Shown here: positions 54,661 to 64,000 of the stretch, piece after piece
Numbering within the stretch: the stretch's first letter is position 1
Layout: every line of letters begins with the position of its first letter
Assembly (NCBI GenBank): GCA_019925095.2
Contig: CM034411.1
Location: 14,446,001-14,510,000 of the forward strand
Length of the DNA: 64,000 nt
Source: Dendrolimus kikuchii
Lineage: Eukaryota > Arthropoda > Insecta > Lepidoptera > Lasiocampidae
Direction: 5' to 3'
Program-made: the position numbers and the translations under genes
The notes under the pieces: model-generated
Told to the model about the DNA's origin: nothing
The model's database searches: none
What the model saw: only the letters and a program-made list of their open reading frames with translations

Positions 54661-54873
54661 CTAGCTGTCCCGGCAGACGTTGTTCTGCCCTGAAGAAATA
54701 AAATTTAGAACCCGATTCCAGCGCCACCTACCAGGTCCAAATGTAAGCTATCCTATCTTTCAAGTCGGATCAAACTGCACACGGTGTGCAAATTTGATTA
54801 AAATTGGTCAAGTAAACTAAACAAGAGTCCATCGCGGACAAACAACGTGACACGTAATTTATATATATTAAGA
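54661..54873 (-). mobile_element. small Helitron-like element
   Basis: Minus strand 5' TCTTAATATATATAAATTAC and 3' end the reverse of ctagctgtcccggcagacgt. It sits 3 bp from the preceding Helitron and may have used its AT-rich end as target. Confidence 0.78.
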
Positions 54874-54984
54874 TAAGATTAATGTGTTATTGTTAATTTA
54901 TTTCAGGTATATATATATTGTGTAATATGTATATATCCTATTTATATATGTATATATTTAATGTGCACATCATCGTCATACATC

Positions 54985-55150
54985 CATCCATAAAATTTTT
55001 GCTTAGCATGGGTTGTCTGGAAGAGATCGCTGTAAAGCGATAAGACCGCCCATTGTTTCTGCCTTTATTGTTTAATGTGACTACTGTAAATTGTTGATTT
55101 AATGTGTAGGTGGTGGAACAATAAAACGATTTCCATCTATCTATCTACAA
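54985..55150 (+). mobile_element. CR1/L2-like LINE 3' tail
   Basis: ggaagagatcgctgtaaagc, gataagaccgcccattg, acaataaaacgatttc and an ending (ATCT)n microsatellite. Related tails at 13265, 56835 and 58960. Confidence 0.6.
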
Positions 55151-55910
55151 TATATTTTTATTTATTTATTACAACAAAATGTACATTGAATTATAAGCTA
55201 TGTCTCTTTATAATCTCTTAAGAATTTAAGTAGAAGGCTCACTAGAACCTAGGTCATCGAAGTTTTGACGGCCATGTTTTCAAGTTGGACAAGTATATTA
55301 ACAATCTGCCCGTAAAACTTTAAGTTAAAATTTTGTTGCGATTCGTTTTGCCACTTGGCCATTGCCATTCGTTTTCCCATTTGTCCGTTGCGATTCTTTT
55401 TTCCACTTGTCCGTTGAAGTTTCTCTTCTACTATGTGCCCCAGCACACATTTCGATTTTTCGCAGGTTTACTGCAAATTACGATTTGATTAGGTTAGGTA
55501 CATTTTCATGAATGCATTTTTTTATTTAAACATATTTTATTTTATCAAACAAAAAAAACTGAATTCGATCCGGAACCAAAAAAAACATCCATTATCTACT
55601 CTAAATTATACCGCCTCCCACCACGTCTACTCTAAAATATGCCGCCCCTCCACGCGGCCGTAACGCTTTTTCGTGACACATAGAAGTTTCACTTCAATAA
55701 TTTTACCAATTCTTTTTTATTTATTTCACATGTATACTTACTGAAATTAGTTTAGAAGCATTAGTGTAGGGTTATAGCATCAAGACATTTAATTATTGTA
55801 AGTATTTGCACGTCATGTAAATAACAAAATATACTGGTAACTTTATATTATGTAATACCTATTCATGTACCTATGTTTTTGCAAATAAAGATTAATTTAT
55901 AAAAAATATT

Positions 55911-56224
55911 TATCCGTGCAGGAACGGAGAAAGAATACAATTTCCTGCGGCCGGGCGGCCTGTCGTAAGAGGCGACTTAACAACCCACAGCCAGGTGGTA
56001 GGGCATTTGCCCGACTGGATGGCTACCACCCCTGGTCTAAAGTATGTCGCCATAACAACCTTGAGTTGTGTTCCGGCATTAGTGACCAGGTTCCAGTCTC
56101 CCTTAAGAGAGCAGCAGCGCATTTGTAGCAACTTTGGTGTTGCAAATGTCCATAGGCGATGGTAACCGCTTTCCATCAAGTGGGCCGTCTGCCTGTCTGC
56201 TGATCGCCTGCAATAAAAAAAAAA
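55911..56224 (+). repeat. family A SINE-like repeat, complete
   Basis: tatccgtgcaggaacggaga to gctgatcgcctgcaataaaa, oligo-A tail. Confidence 0.93.
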
Positions 56225-56239
56225 TAATAATAATAATTT

Positions 56240-56310
56240 AAAACCGCGCTTAAAACCGTTAAAACATAGTTTTATTTATGTGTACCTATCATTCGTAAGA
56301 ACGTAAGAAA
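56240..56310 (+). repeat. Penelope terminal remnant
   Basis: accgcgcttaaaaccgttaa, aacatagttttatttatgtg, then cgtaagaacgtaagaaaata, matching 23262-23325. Directly after a family A tail. Confidence 0.65.
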
Positions 56311-56338
56311 ATACTTCACTAATTATTGCTTCAATACT

Positions 56339-56945
56339 AACCTGCGCATAACACAACTTTTTACAACAATTCTTTTCCTGTTAAGGCTACACAGCTTTGG
56401 AACATGCTTCCTGTTACTATCAGACAAGCAAAATCGCTAGCGATATTTAAAACTATGATCAAAAAATACTACCTGTCGTTGGAATATGATATAATATTAA
56501 ATTCATTTATAAATATTTATATATTTTGTATATATATGTATTTTGAGTATATATCTATGAAATGTATAAAATTTATGCATATATATATATATGTATTTCT
56601 TTAGAGACCACGGGCCATAAAAATGGCCCGAACTTTTGGAGGGCTCCCGTGGGGCCATGGGAAGGCCAACACGTAGAGGCCCCTTGACAAATTTAATGTA
56701 AATGTGGCGTGACACTGACCGGCGATTATCCCTGTCTACAACATATAGTGATGCACCCAAGGACAAGCCCCGGCCAGTGTAGGACTATTGTGGGATAATT
56801 TATGTATTTATTATTAAAATGTAAGTAGTTCGTACTATATGTTACGTATATCACGAGAAGACCGCCCTTTGTACATAATTAGATATAATTTTAGTCTTTA
56901 ATTTAATTTTGGTATTGGTGTATAATAAAGTGTTATCTATCTAAC
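56339..56945 (+). mobile_element. CR1/L2-like LINE end with embedded family D copy
   Basis: 56365-56475 reads PVKATQLWNMLPVTIRQAKS then AIFKTMIKKYYL (LINE C-terminus). 56604-56797 is family D, nearly identical to 7650-7858. 56855-56945 has gaagaccgccctttgtac and gtataataaagtgttatcta, a CR1/L2-type tail. Confidence 0.6.
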
Positions 56946-57204
56946 TTGCTTCGCGCGAATCGCACAATCTTACGCCGAACATTCGGTCTAGAGCGTCGCC
57001 GAATTTTTAGTATTAGGCGAAATCACTATTCGTGACATTTCTAGACTTTTAAAGTTGCCTTTTGCTATAGCGACGTATCATTATTTGAGAATTGGTAACC
57101 TCGTAAGAAGTCTATCAACAACTAATATTATAGGTTAAAAACGTGTCCGTTTGTGTGTCACACAACTGTCAATTATGAAATTATAAAGCCATAGAGACAC
57201 CTGG

Positions 57205-57235
57205 CGTGGGGGCGCGGGTTCGACTCCCGCCCCGG
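57205..57235 (+). repeat. tRNA-like T-arm (SINE head remnant)
   Basis: gcggg-ttcgact-cccgc forms a perfect 5 bp stem with a 7 nt loop and a B box. No acceptor stem or anticodon arm could be folded, so not a tRNA gene. Confidence 0.35.
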
Positions 57236-57407
57236 TTTGATTGAATATAAATACGCGGTGACATAACTGTTGAATAAAAAAAACTGTAGAGTTGTGTTAT
57301 TGTTAGAATTTTAGAAATCTAATCTGCGTGATGATACTGGATTCGACTTCCGAGCATGGTTTCTTGAGTTAAAGATGTAGTGCAAAACCTTGCTTTTTAA
57401 TTATTAT

Positions 57408-57691
57408 TTTTTTATTGCATGAATTCAGCAGACAGGCAGACGACCCACCTGATAGAGAGCGGTTACCATCGCCTATAGATATTTGCAACACCAAAGGTGC
57501 TACAATTGCGCTGCTATTCTCTTAAGGGAGACTGGAACCTGGCCATTAATGCTGGAGCAACAACTTTTATCGCGGCATACTCTAGACCAGGGGTGGTAGC
57601 TATCCAGACGGGTAAACACCTTAATACCGGACTGTGGATAGTTTTATCGCCTCTTAAGACATTATGTTCTTTCTTTGTTTCTGCACGGATA
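57408..57691 (-). repeat. family A SINE-like repeat, diverged
   Basis: tttattgcatgaattcagca to tctgcacggata. About 20 bp missing in the 5' third. A tail-like scrap (ggctgtctgctgaactcctg) repeats at 57722-57760. Confidence 0.85.
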
Positions 57692-57844
57692 AAAAAAATA
57701 TTCTTACGATTGTTACTACATACTGGCTGTCTGCTGAACTCCTGCAATAAAAAAAAATAAAAAAAACATAATTTTATTTTTATTTTAATCGACAGACAAC
57801 ACACACACACACATTGTATATTTTCAACATAAGAAAGTTACGCT

Positions 57845-57985
57845 TGTGTTACAGGTATTACACGGGATAATTTTTGGGCCCAACACCCAGACTGCAGTAA
57901 ATAACGAAAGGTTCGTTTATGAAATCCACCGTATCACGATATGAACCTGGGACCTCTGCGTTCTAGTAAGATAGGCAGACAGAAA
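57845..57985 (-). repeat. tRNA-SINE-like fragment
   Basis: ggtattacacgggataattt and cgatatgaacctgggacctc; minus-strand B-box-like ggttcatatcg. Confidence 0.35.
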
Positions 57986-58179
57986 CCGTCTTAACTTTAA
58001 ATGTAGGGATGTATTACATAATCTTACTTTAACAAATTTATTTTTCGCGGTCTATACGAAGTACATTGTTGAGTCTACATGCGTATCATTTGGTAGACCT
58101 GAATCCACCCACGCAATTATTTACTGTGTATAGCGTTATATATACTTCTACATAGAAAAAGAGGAAGATAATACATATA

Positions 58180-58322
58180 TAGCTTCACGCCAGTTCCCTT
58201 ACGGGGTAGGCACGAACAACAGAGCGCCATTCAGGCTTATTCTTACACACCTCACTCGCTTCTTTAACATTCATAGCTCTTGTCATGCAAGCTCGTCTGT
58301 TCTTAAGGCTCCTGACATCACC
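58180..58322 (-). mobile_element. RTE-type LINE, short copy
   Basis: Minus strand: the frame VRSLKNRRACMTRAMNVKEA to KWRSVVRAYPVREL-like end. The TATG tail is reduced to atacatata. gtgaggaagataatac-like words flank it (aggaagataatac at 58155 and 58322), a likely 13 bp target duplication. Confidence 0.78.
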
Positions 58323-58827
58323 AGGAAGATAATACACACGATTTACAAAAATGATGCGCCATGTTTCATATCACTAGCTATATTAGGTAGGTATATGTCC
58401 TTGAGATGATTATCCGAGACACACACGACTTCATCGAGTTAAGCCAATAAGTCCCTTTTAAAGAAGCATCGGAGGCCTAAAGACGAAAGAATAAAATTAT
58501 TAAAAAAAAACTCGAATTATGTATCTTTATAATAAGAATGTGGATACGTTACAATAAATTATAATGGTTAAAAAAAAGTTATAAAAAACAAGCGTTAACG
58601 TAACATCTTGTCATCTGACATTTACTTGAAGAACAATATTTATTAAACTAATACCATGGAAAATGAATTTCAATTACTATCAAACAATAATTAATGCGCT
58701 ATTTGACTCGTTATGCTTGTACTTACTTATGATGGCATAAATAGTTCGTATAAAACCTATAAGACTGCGACATTTTTAAATATATAAAAAAACATCAATC
58801 AATTAATTTCTCTGTATTGTACGCGCG

Positions 58828-59040
58828 CGTCAGCCATTCGCAGTCCACTGCTGGACGTAGGCCTCCCCAAGTCGGCGCCACTTATCCCTGTCCTCTGACT
58901 TCCTTCCTCCTCCTTTATTGTACAACAAACCAAAAAAAACTTACAGACTAAAACTATGTCTCATTATGCACAAAGGGCAGTCTTATCGCTAAAAAGCGAT
59001 CTCTTCCAGACAACCCCAAGAATCAATTGATATTATAATG
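58828..59040 (-). mobile_element. family C fragment plus CR1/L2 tail
   Basis: 58828-58915: cagccattcgcagtccactg, ggacgtaggcctccccaagt. 58915-59040: cagtcttatcgctaaaaagc and gatctcttccagacaacccc. Confidence 0.55.
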
Positions 59041-59121
59041 ACGATATATACCAATAGATAAATACAATGTCTTATATTCTAGTAATAAATATATAAATGC
59101 AGTATAAACAGATGTTCTATA

Positions 59122-59522
59122 TCTATATATATAAAAATCAATTGCTGTTAGTTAATCTCGCTAAAACCCGAGAACGGCTGGATTAATTTGGCTACTTTTG
59201 GTCTTGAATTATTTGTGGAAGTTCAGGGAAGGTTTAAAAGGTGAGTAAATATGAAAAAAATGCTCGGAATATAGTAAAAACAACAATTTCGCTTTCCCTT
59301 ACAAACTATTCCTACCTGTCAAACATTTGTTGTTCATTCCGTCGTTTAGAAATCAATTGAATTTAAAAGTCGTTCAGAAATCAAATTAAATTTAAAAGTG
59401 AAGTTTTTTTTTCATTTTTTTGGTTGTGAATGTCAAACGTATGATGTTCGTCCCATCGTTCAGAAATCAACGTTTTTTATTTATTGATACTGAGGTGGTA
59501 CAAAGTTTTCGGGGTTAGCTAG
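59122..59522 (+). mobile_element. Helitron-like element
   Basis: A|TCTATATATATAAAAATCAA start and cggggttagCTAG|T end. Full-length partner of 32339-32737. Confidence 0.82.
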
Positions 59523-59524
59523 TA

Positions 59525-60175
59525 TTAAATAAATAAATACTTAATATACATAAGATACAAATACACATCTACAAAAATATATGTAGACGGTTCACTGAAA
59601 CGTCACTGTCATACTGTCAAGAGTGATATGTTGTCAATGTCACTCTCGCAGAGCGTCGTAACTACGGAAGCGGGGCGGCTGGAAGAAGGAAGATATAGCC
59701 TCTTCTAGAGAATGGTCGCCAGCGCACCAAGTATTCGACGAACTGCGATCCATTGTCTTAATCAAAGTGAATTATAACGTAATCAGTGTTAATATCAGGA
59801 AAGATTATTGTTATTTAATCAATAGAAACATTACATTGGTAAAGATTACAAAAGATGTTAATTTCATAAATATACCCACATACATCATGCCATGCCATGA
59901 TGAATTCTGATAAATAAGTTCGTCATGAGTTTATAATACGACTCTGACGAGCTTATATATATAAATGTTTATAGATAAATATTTTGCTTGTATCTCAACG
60001 TATCTCAGTCGATTTCACTGTTCGCTCCCCCATTAATGTTTTTATTTAATTTAAACAATCAAAAACATTCAAAACAACACAAGCCGATATCCGAACGTTG
60101 AAAAAAAAATATTAAAGCCCACTGACAAAGGCCGAAATGCCTTCCTGACATTTGAAAGTATAAATCGACTCTACA
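59525..60175. other. AT-rich DNA, nothing recognised
   Basis: 59600-59700 is GC-richer (gcagagcgtcgtaactacgg) without a frame. Confidence 0.35.
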
Positions 60176-60179
60176 GCAC

Positions 60180-60345
60180 AGTGTCTATACATAGCGCGCG
60201 CCGCGGCGGCGCCCGCATGTCATTTCGCCGTCCATTATAAAATGTCGGCCGTAATCGGCCTTTATTTTTATTTTATTTGCCAACCGCCCCCCTCCCCACA
60301 CCCCCGGCTGGCCCCCGCCGCCCGCGGACACCCACCGACCGATAT
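60180..60345. promoter_or_regulatory. small CpG-rich island, unassigned
   Basis: gcgcgcgccgcggcggcgcc, aaatgtcggccgtaatcggc and cccccctccccacacccccgg in AT-rich flanks. Possibly a promoter or first exon; no ORF of note. Confidence 0.3.
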
Positions 60346-60504
60346 TTCAAAGTTAACGACTGCGCTATAAAAAAAATATACCACTTGACTCGAAAAAATG
60401 TACTCAATGAATAATTTTTTTCGTTGTTTATCATTTTAAGGCTCTTTTTGGATGAAAAGTAATCAGTCGGATGTTTGGTGGTGGCTAGATTTATTTTCGT
60501 CGTA

Positions 60505-60760
60505 TAAGTGGTAGCGTAAAGGTTAGATCCTGGCCGGAACACATGCGCCACTCACATCTGATCTAATGTGCATATTGCTACAATTACCACGCGCTAACAA
60601 CGGTGAAGGATACCGTCGTGATGCAATCTGCACATCGGGATAACCGATGTGTCAAACCTGCCAAGCCGCCTTGGACAAGCGTGGTGGGTATACTGTCCGT
60701 TCCCCCTATAATGGGAGGCCCGAGCCCAACAGTGATACATTTATGGGCTTATATTATAAT
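60505..60760 (+). repeat. tRNA-derived SINE S2, 3' part
   Basis: taccgtcgtgatgcaatctgc, ggataaccgatgtgtcaaac, aagccgccttggacaagcgt and gggaggcccgagcccaacag. Confidence 0.75.
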
Positions 60761-60764
60761 ATAT

Positions 60765-61360
60765 AGTCGATTCTTTTATTTTATTTTTAAAATACTCGTA
60801 TATACAACACTAATATATTTATTCATGATTATTGTTGTTCCTGGAGTTTTTGGCGGGAACTGAAAGGAGTTTTATTTTCTAAAAATGTGTAAAATTACTC
60901 TAAAATGAACAATAGTTGTAGGATATTGATAGTTTTTGAGTAGTAATTATGTGTTTTGTGAGAAATGTGAACTGTATAGTCAAATGTGGCCTTTTGAGTT
61001 GTCACAAGAACTCCGTTGAATGGCTTTAGTTGATAACCTACAGTTCAGCTGAGCTATACATAGGCTTAAGAAAATGAAGAAACTATATTGTAATCTAAGA
61101 TCTGGCTTAAAGGCCTAGCTGCCAAGCCATAAACTTAAATAAAATAAATATTGTTGTTCCTACTTCTTGTATATACTACGTATGTATGTGTGTGTATATA
61201 TTATTTAAGATTCTACCTTCACGCTTTGCAGTGATGTAATGTCTGCCGTGACAGTGATGCAGATTTCAGGACAAGATTATGTTATATTACTTTTAAATTA
61301 GTTAAGAATTATACCTACTATCCAATGTCAAAATCTTTCGTCAATTACTTTTCAGTTCCT
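60765..61360. other. AT-rich DNA, nothing recognised
   Basis: No coding or repeat family assignment. Confidence 0.3.
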
Positions 61361-61363
61361 CTT

Positions 61364-61575
61364 TGACGGCCTCTGTGGTTGAGCGGGCTAAGGCTTTGCC
61401 GGCCTACCTCACTGCAACGTAGAGGCTCCGGGTTCGATTCCTGGTATAGTAAATTTCGGAAACGTATTTTCTCCGTTATTTACTATGGACTAGGTGTCTG
61501 GGATCGGCCCGAGAGTAGTCCGCTGTATATTACGCATAGCACAAACGTAACTTGCTTAATTTGGGGATATACAAT
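61364..61575 (+). repeat. tRNA-derived SINE, family S1
   Basis: Box A ctgtggttgagcgggctaag, box B gggttcgattcctgg. The body ctccgttatttactatgg and acaaacgtaacttgcttaat matches 34415-34615. Confidence 0.8.
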
Positions 61576-61579
61576 ATGT

Positions 61580-62330
61580 GTGTTTGTCTGCCGATTATTA
61601 TTATTATTAACTGAAACAAATACTTTCCGCACGTACTCACAAGTATACACACTCATGTACGCACGCATGCACGCACTACTCACACACACTCATACTATAT
61701 TCACACACCTACGCATCTAGGCACGTAGTTATTATGTAGATTTTATTATTATATATTTTCTTTTTTTTCTTTCCAATTGTTTTTTAGCTTTAATAATACC
61801 AGGCAATGAAAGAAACCGAAGCGAACTCCACTGTGACCCGCCACAGGGGCTCTGTTGAGACCTAGTGCGAGCACCAGAGCTAAACGCTACAACAGAATTG
61901 TCATCGTATTGTGAATTAATTTATGTTAATGTAATTTATTCTGAACAAAATGATTTTCTTTCTTTCTTTCATATTATAATATATAATTTATATTGAAAAC
62001 ACGAGATTTGGGGGCATCCGCAAACTACGTCACAAGAATTTCATGACGTTTTGACCCCGTCGTCCTTGTCACATTCGTAACACTCCTATTACGTCATCAC
62101 ATATTTTGCAATTTTACACCAGGATATTTTTTTGAAATAGCAGTTCCGTAATTAGCTTAAATACATTATATTTTGAAATGTGACGTCACGAAATTAACGT
62201 CTGTAACTAACCCCCCCTTAACGTGTGACGTCATTTAAGTACGGTCCCCGTCTATCACATTCACGAATTATATCATGTTCAGTTATTAAAACAGTTTAAA
62301 AGATTTTTTGTTTATTCTGCTTTTTTTTTG
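61580..62330. other. unassigned DNA with microsatellite
   Basis: 61640-61710 carries CACG/CATG/CACA units. 62000-62240 has repeated tgacgtca-type words (acgtcacaag, tcatgacgt, tgtgacgtc). Confidence 0.35.
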
Positions 62331-63200
62331 GGGTATCCACACAGATACGTCAACACCATCGTGCCCTAATCTAATTTACTCTACATACATCTATACTAAC
62401 ATTATAAAGCTGAAGTGTTTGTTTGTTTTTTTAAACGCGCTAATCTCAGGAACCGCTAGTCCGATTTGAAAAATTCTTTCAGTGTTGAATAGTATATTTA
62501 TCGAGGAAGGCTATAGGCTAATATCGTCACGCTAAGACCAATAGGAGCGGAGCACCAATGAAGAATGTATCAAAATCGTAGGGTTTTGAAAGCAAATTCC
62601 ACGCGGTCGACGTCTCGGGCACAGCTAGTTATATTATAAAAAAAAAGGAAAACAAAGGCCGTCACTGATGAATGACTCCAATTAAACCACCCAGCCCTTG
62701 AGATATTTCTGATGTGGGCTCAGAGAGAATTGTGAGAATGGTATCAATATCCATAGGATTTAGACTGAAGTCTCCCATCAGTGCCTCCCTTTCCTTTTTG
62801 TTTCTCACACAATTCAACAGCAAATGTTGGATATTTTCCAAATCACCTCAAGTAGTGCAGTTTGGTGAATCCACTTTCCTCATGAGATATGCAAACTTTG
62901 CTAATGAATAGTGACCCGAACGTAGTCTTAAACATTAACTTAACATGAGATCTGTTTAAAAAAGAATTTATAAACCAGCGAACTTGCATTGGTTCCCTTT
63001 GAAATATTTAAATTTACCAAGTATTTCAGTGTAGTCAGGTAACTGATCGATTAGTATACCACGCGTGACTCCTAATTTGGGCATAAAGTCCGCTGCTTCA
63101 TTGCCTTTTTAACCAATATGACCTGGAACCTAATGTCACCATTCTTTCCTGCATATTCAGTTAGTGGGGACATAATTTTCAGGACTAAGAGCTATGACTC
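62330..63200 (-). pseudogene. I/Jockey-type LINE with RNase H remnant, split by Helitron
   Basis: Minus strand: KGNEAADFMPKLGVTRGILI (RNase H end, GNEAAD), a decayed gap, AYLMRKVDSPNCTT, HLLLNCVRNKKEREALMGDF, MDIDTILTILSEPTSEISQG and LGGLIGVIHQ. The 3' UTR gcctttgttttcc to gatacgtcaac is interrupted by the Helitron at 62390. Confidence 0.65.
62390..62628 (+). mobile_element. Helitron-like element nested in LINE 3' UTR
   Basis: A|TCTATACTAACATTATAAAG start and gggcacagCTAG|T end. The uninterrupted LINE 3' UTR at 34262-34275 (tataatataatgtatgtaga) shows the empty site. Confidence 0.85.
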
Positions 63201-63307
63201 GCCATCAATTTATCTGTAGTATTTTATCCGTGCAGGAATGGAGAAATAACACCATTTTCAGCGGCCGGGCGCTCTGTCGTAATAGGTGACAAAACAACCC
63301 CCAGCCA

Positions 63308-63642
63308 GGGGCCCGATTCTGCTATTAGTATCTTGTCAAAATCGCCGGACATTATCATCTCAATTATTCGTAATAAGTATTCTGTTAGTTGCAATGGCGT
63401 ACCCGTGGTACATTCTATAAATATTTATAAAATTTAACAAAATTGGTAGCTTTTCAATATTAATTTCGGCTGACGCCGTTTCTGCTGATGGTGATACCAA
63501 TTTTTTTCTACTAGTATCCTGCCGGGACGATATCGAGAAGATATTGTGGATTTAGTAGAATACGAATTTTTGACACTATCGTATTGGAATCGTACTTTGA
63601 ATACCTTCGCAACGTCAAGATTGAAATAGCAGAATTGGGCCC
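63308..63642. mobile_element. ~335 bp MITE inside family A
   Basis: Ends ggggcccgattctgctatt and aatagcagaattgggcccg are inverted copies with one mismatch; agg lies on both sides. Confidence 0.75.
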
Positions 63643-63752
63643 GAGGTGATAGGGTATTTCCGCGTCTGGATGGCTACCACTCCTGGTCTAGAGTATGCCG
63701 CCAGAACAACGTCGAGTTGTGTTCCGGCATTAGTGGCTAGGTTCCAATCTCC

Positions 63753-63867
63753 TATATCTTATCGACCGTTTATTTGGCTTACAATCCGTTAAAATTTGAC
63801 ATAAGCTCTATACAAGTAATGTGAAAATTCAACGGATGGTAAAGGAAGTGAATGAATAACGAGATAT
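63753..63867. mobile_element. ~115 bp MITE-like fold-back inside family A
   Basis: The left half (atatcttatc ... tacaatccgttaaaattt) and right half (aaaattcaacggatggtaaa ... gagatat) are imperfect inverted repeats of about 45 nt, so nearly the whole insert can fold. Confidence 0.6.
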
Positions 63868-64000
63868 TGGTAGCGCCTTTGGCGTTGCAAATGACCATAG
63901 GTGATGGTAACCGCTTTACATCAAGACCTGCCTATCTGCTGAACTCATGCAATAAAAAAAATCTATCAACTTCATTGGAAAATCTTAAACATACACTTAA

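Larger units (their letters stand above)
63225..63961 (+). repeat. family A SINE-like repeat broken by two MITEs
   Basis: Pieces at 63225-63307, 63643-63752 and 63868-63961 assemble in order into one family A copy, from ttatccgtgcaggaatggag to gctgaactcatgcaataaaa. Confidence 0.85.

Noticed and set aside
48778..56179. Recurrent 70-codon frames (QERRKNTISCGRAACRKRRQNN...) as a gene family
   Set aside because: They occur in every family A repeat on both strands, with frameshifts between copies; repeat sequence without selection for coding.
57205..57235. Possible tRNA gene
   Set aside because: Only a T-arm can be folded; no acceptor stem, D-arm or anticodon arm in the expected places.

Overview
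This is a 64 kb piece of an AT-rich insect genome, most likely lepidopteran. I infer this from the repeat content: Helitron ends of the A|TC...CTAG|T type with moth and butterfly style termini, a DD37D (maT-type) mariner, an R4/Dong-like retrotransposon with a restriction-like endonuclease, a Penelope-like element, 5'-truncated RTE-type LINEs ending in (TATG)n, and tRNA-derived SINEs. No species assignment is possible from the sequence alone.

Two host genes can be supported. The first is a phospholipid scramblase on the + strand. It is recovered as five exons (621-681, 9264-9439, 10288-10541, 12107-12242, 13786-13882) whose splice phases all agree. The N-terminal exon or exons lie to the left of the window. 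Its 8.6 kb first visible intron holds, antisense to the gene, a nearly full-length R4-like element with an open 992-codon frame and a 5'-truncated Penelope-like element directly abutting it, plus a 746 bp hAT-type element with a perfect 8 bp target duplication. The second gene is a C2H2 zinc-finger protein on the - strand (39671-41599). It is one large coding exon behind a splice acceptor, inside a GC-rich island, with seven fingers, a leucine-rich helix and a polyglutamine run.

Layout: 1-14.5 kb, scramblase gene and TE-laden introns; 14.5-24.9 kb, a repeat-rich zone with an R4 remnant, three Penelope copies (two fold-back, one carrying a nested Helitron) and RTE remnants; 24.9-31.7 kb, AT-rich DNA with almost no recognisable repeats but two notable inverted repeats; 31.7-38.2 kb, a Helitron cluster, a hAT-like element, a SINE and a LINE fragment holding a MITE; 38.2-41.7 kb, the GC-rich zinc-finger locus; 41.7-57.8 kb, dense SINE-like family A copies, RTE insertions with target duplications, an almost complete mariner/maT transposon (45823-47090) and a four-unit tandem array; 57.8-64 kb, more SINE, LINE and Helitron copies, ending in a family A element broken by two different MITEs.

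The strongest unusual signals are the nested and fold-back element structures, a hammerhead-ribozyme-like motif in the Penelope terminal repeats whose CUGANGA box is replaced by a 12 nt palindrome, a divergent scramblase lacking the usual cysteine clusters, and a few unexplained hairpins and tandem units in otherwise unique DNA. I found no evidence of a wholly new multi-gene system.
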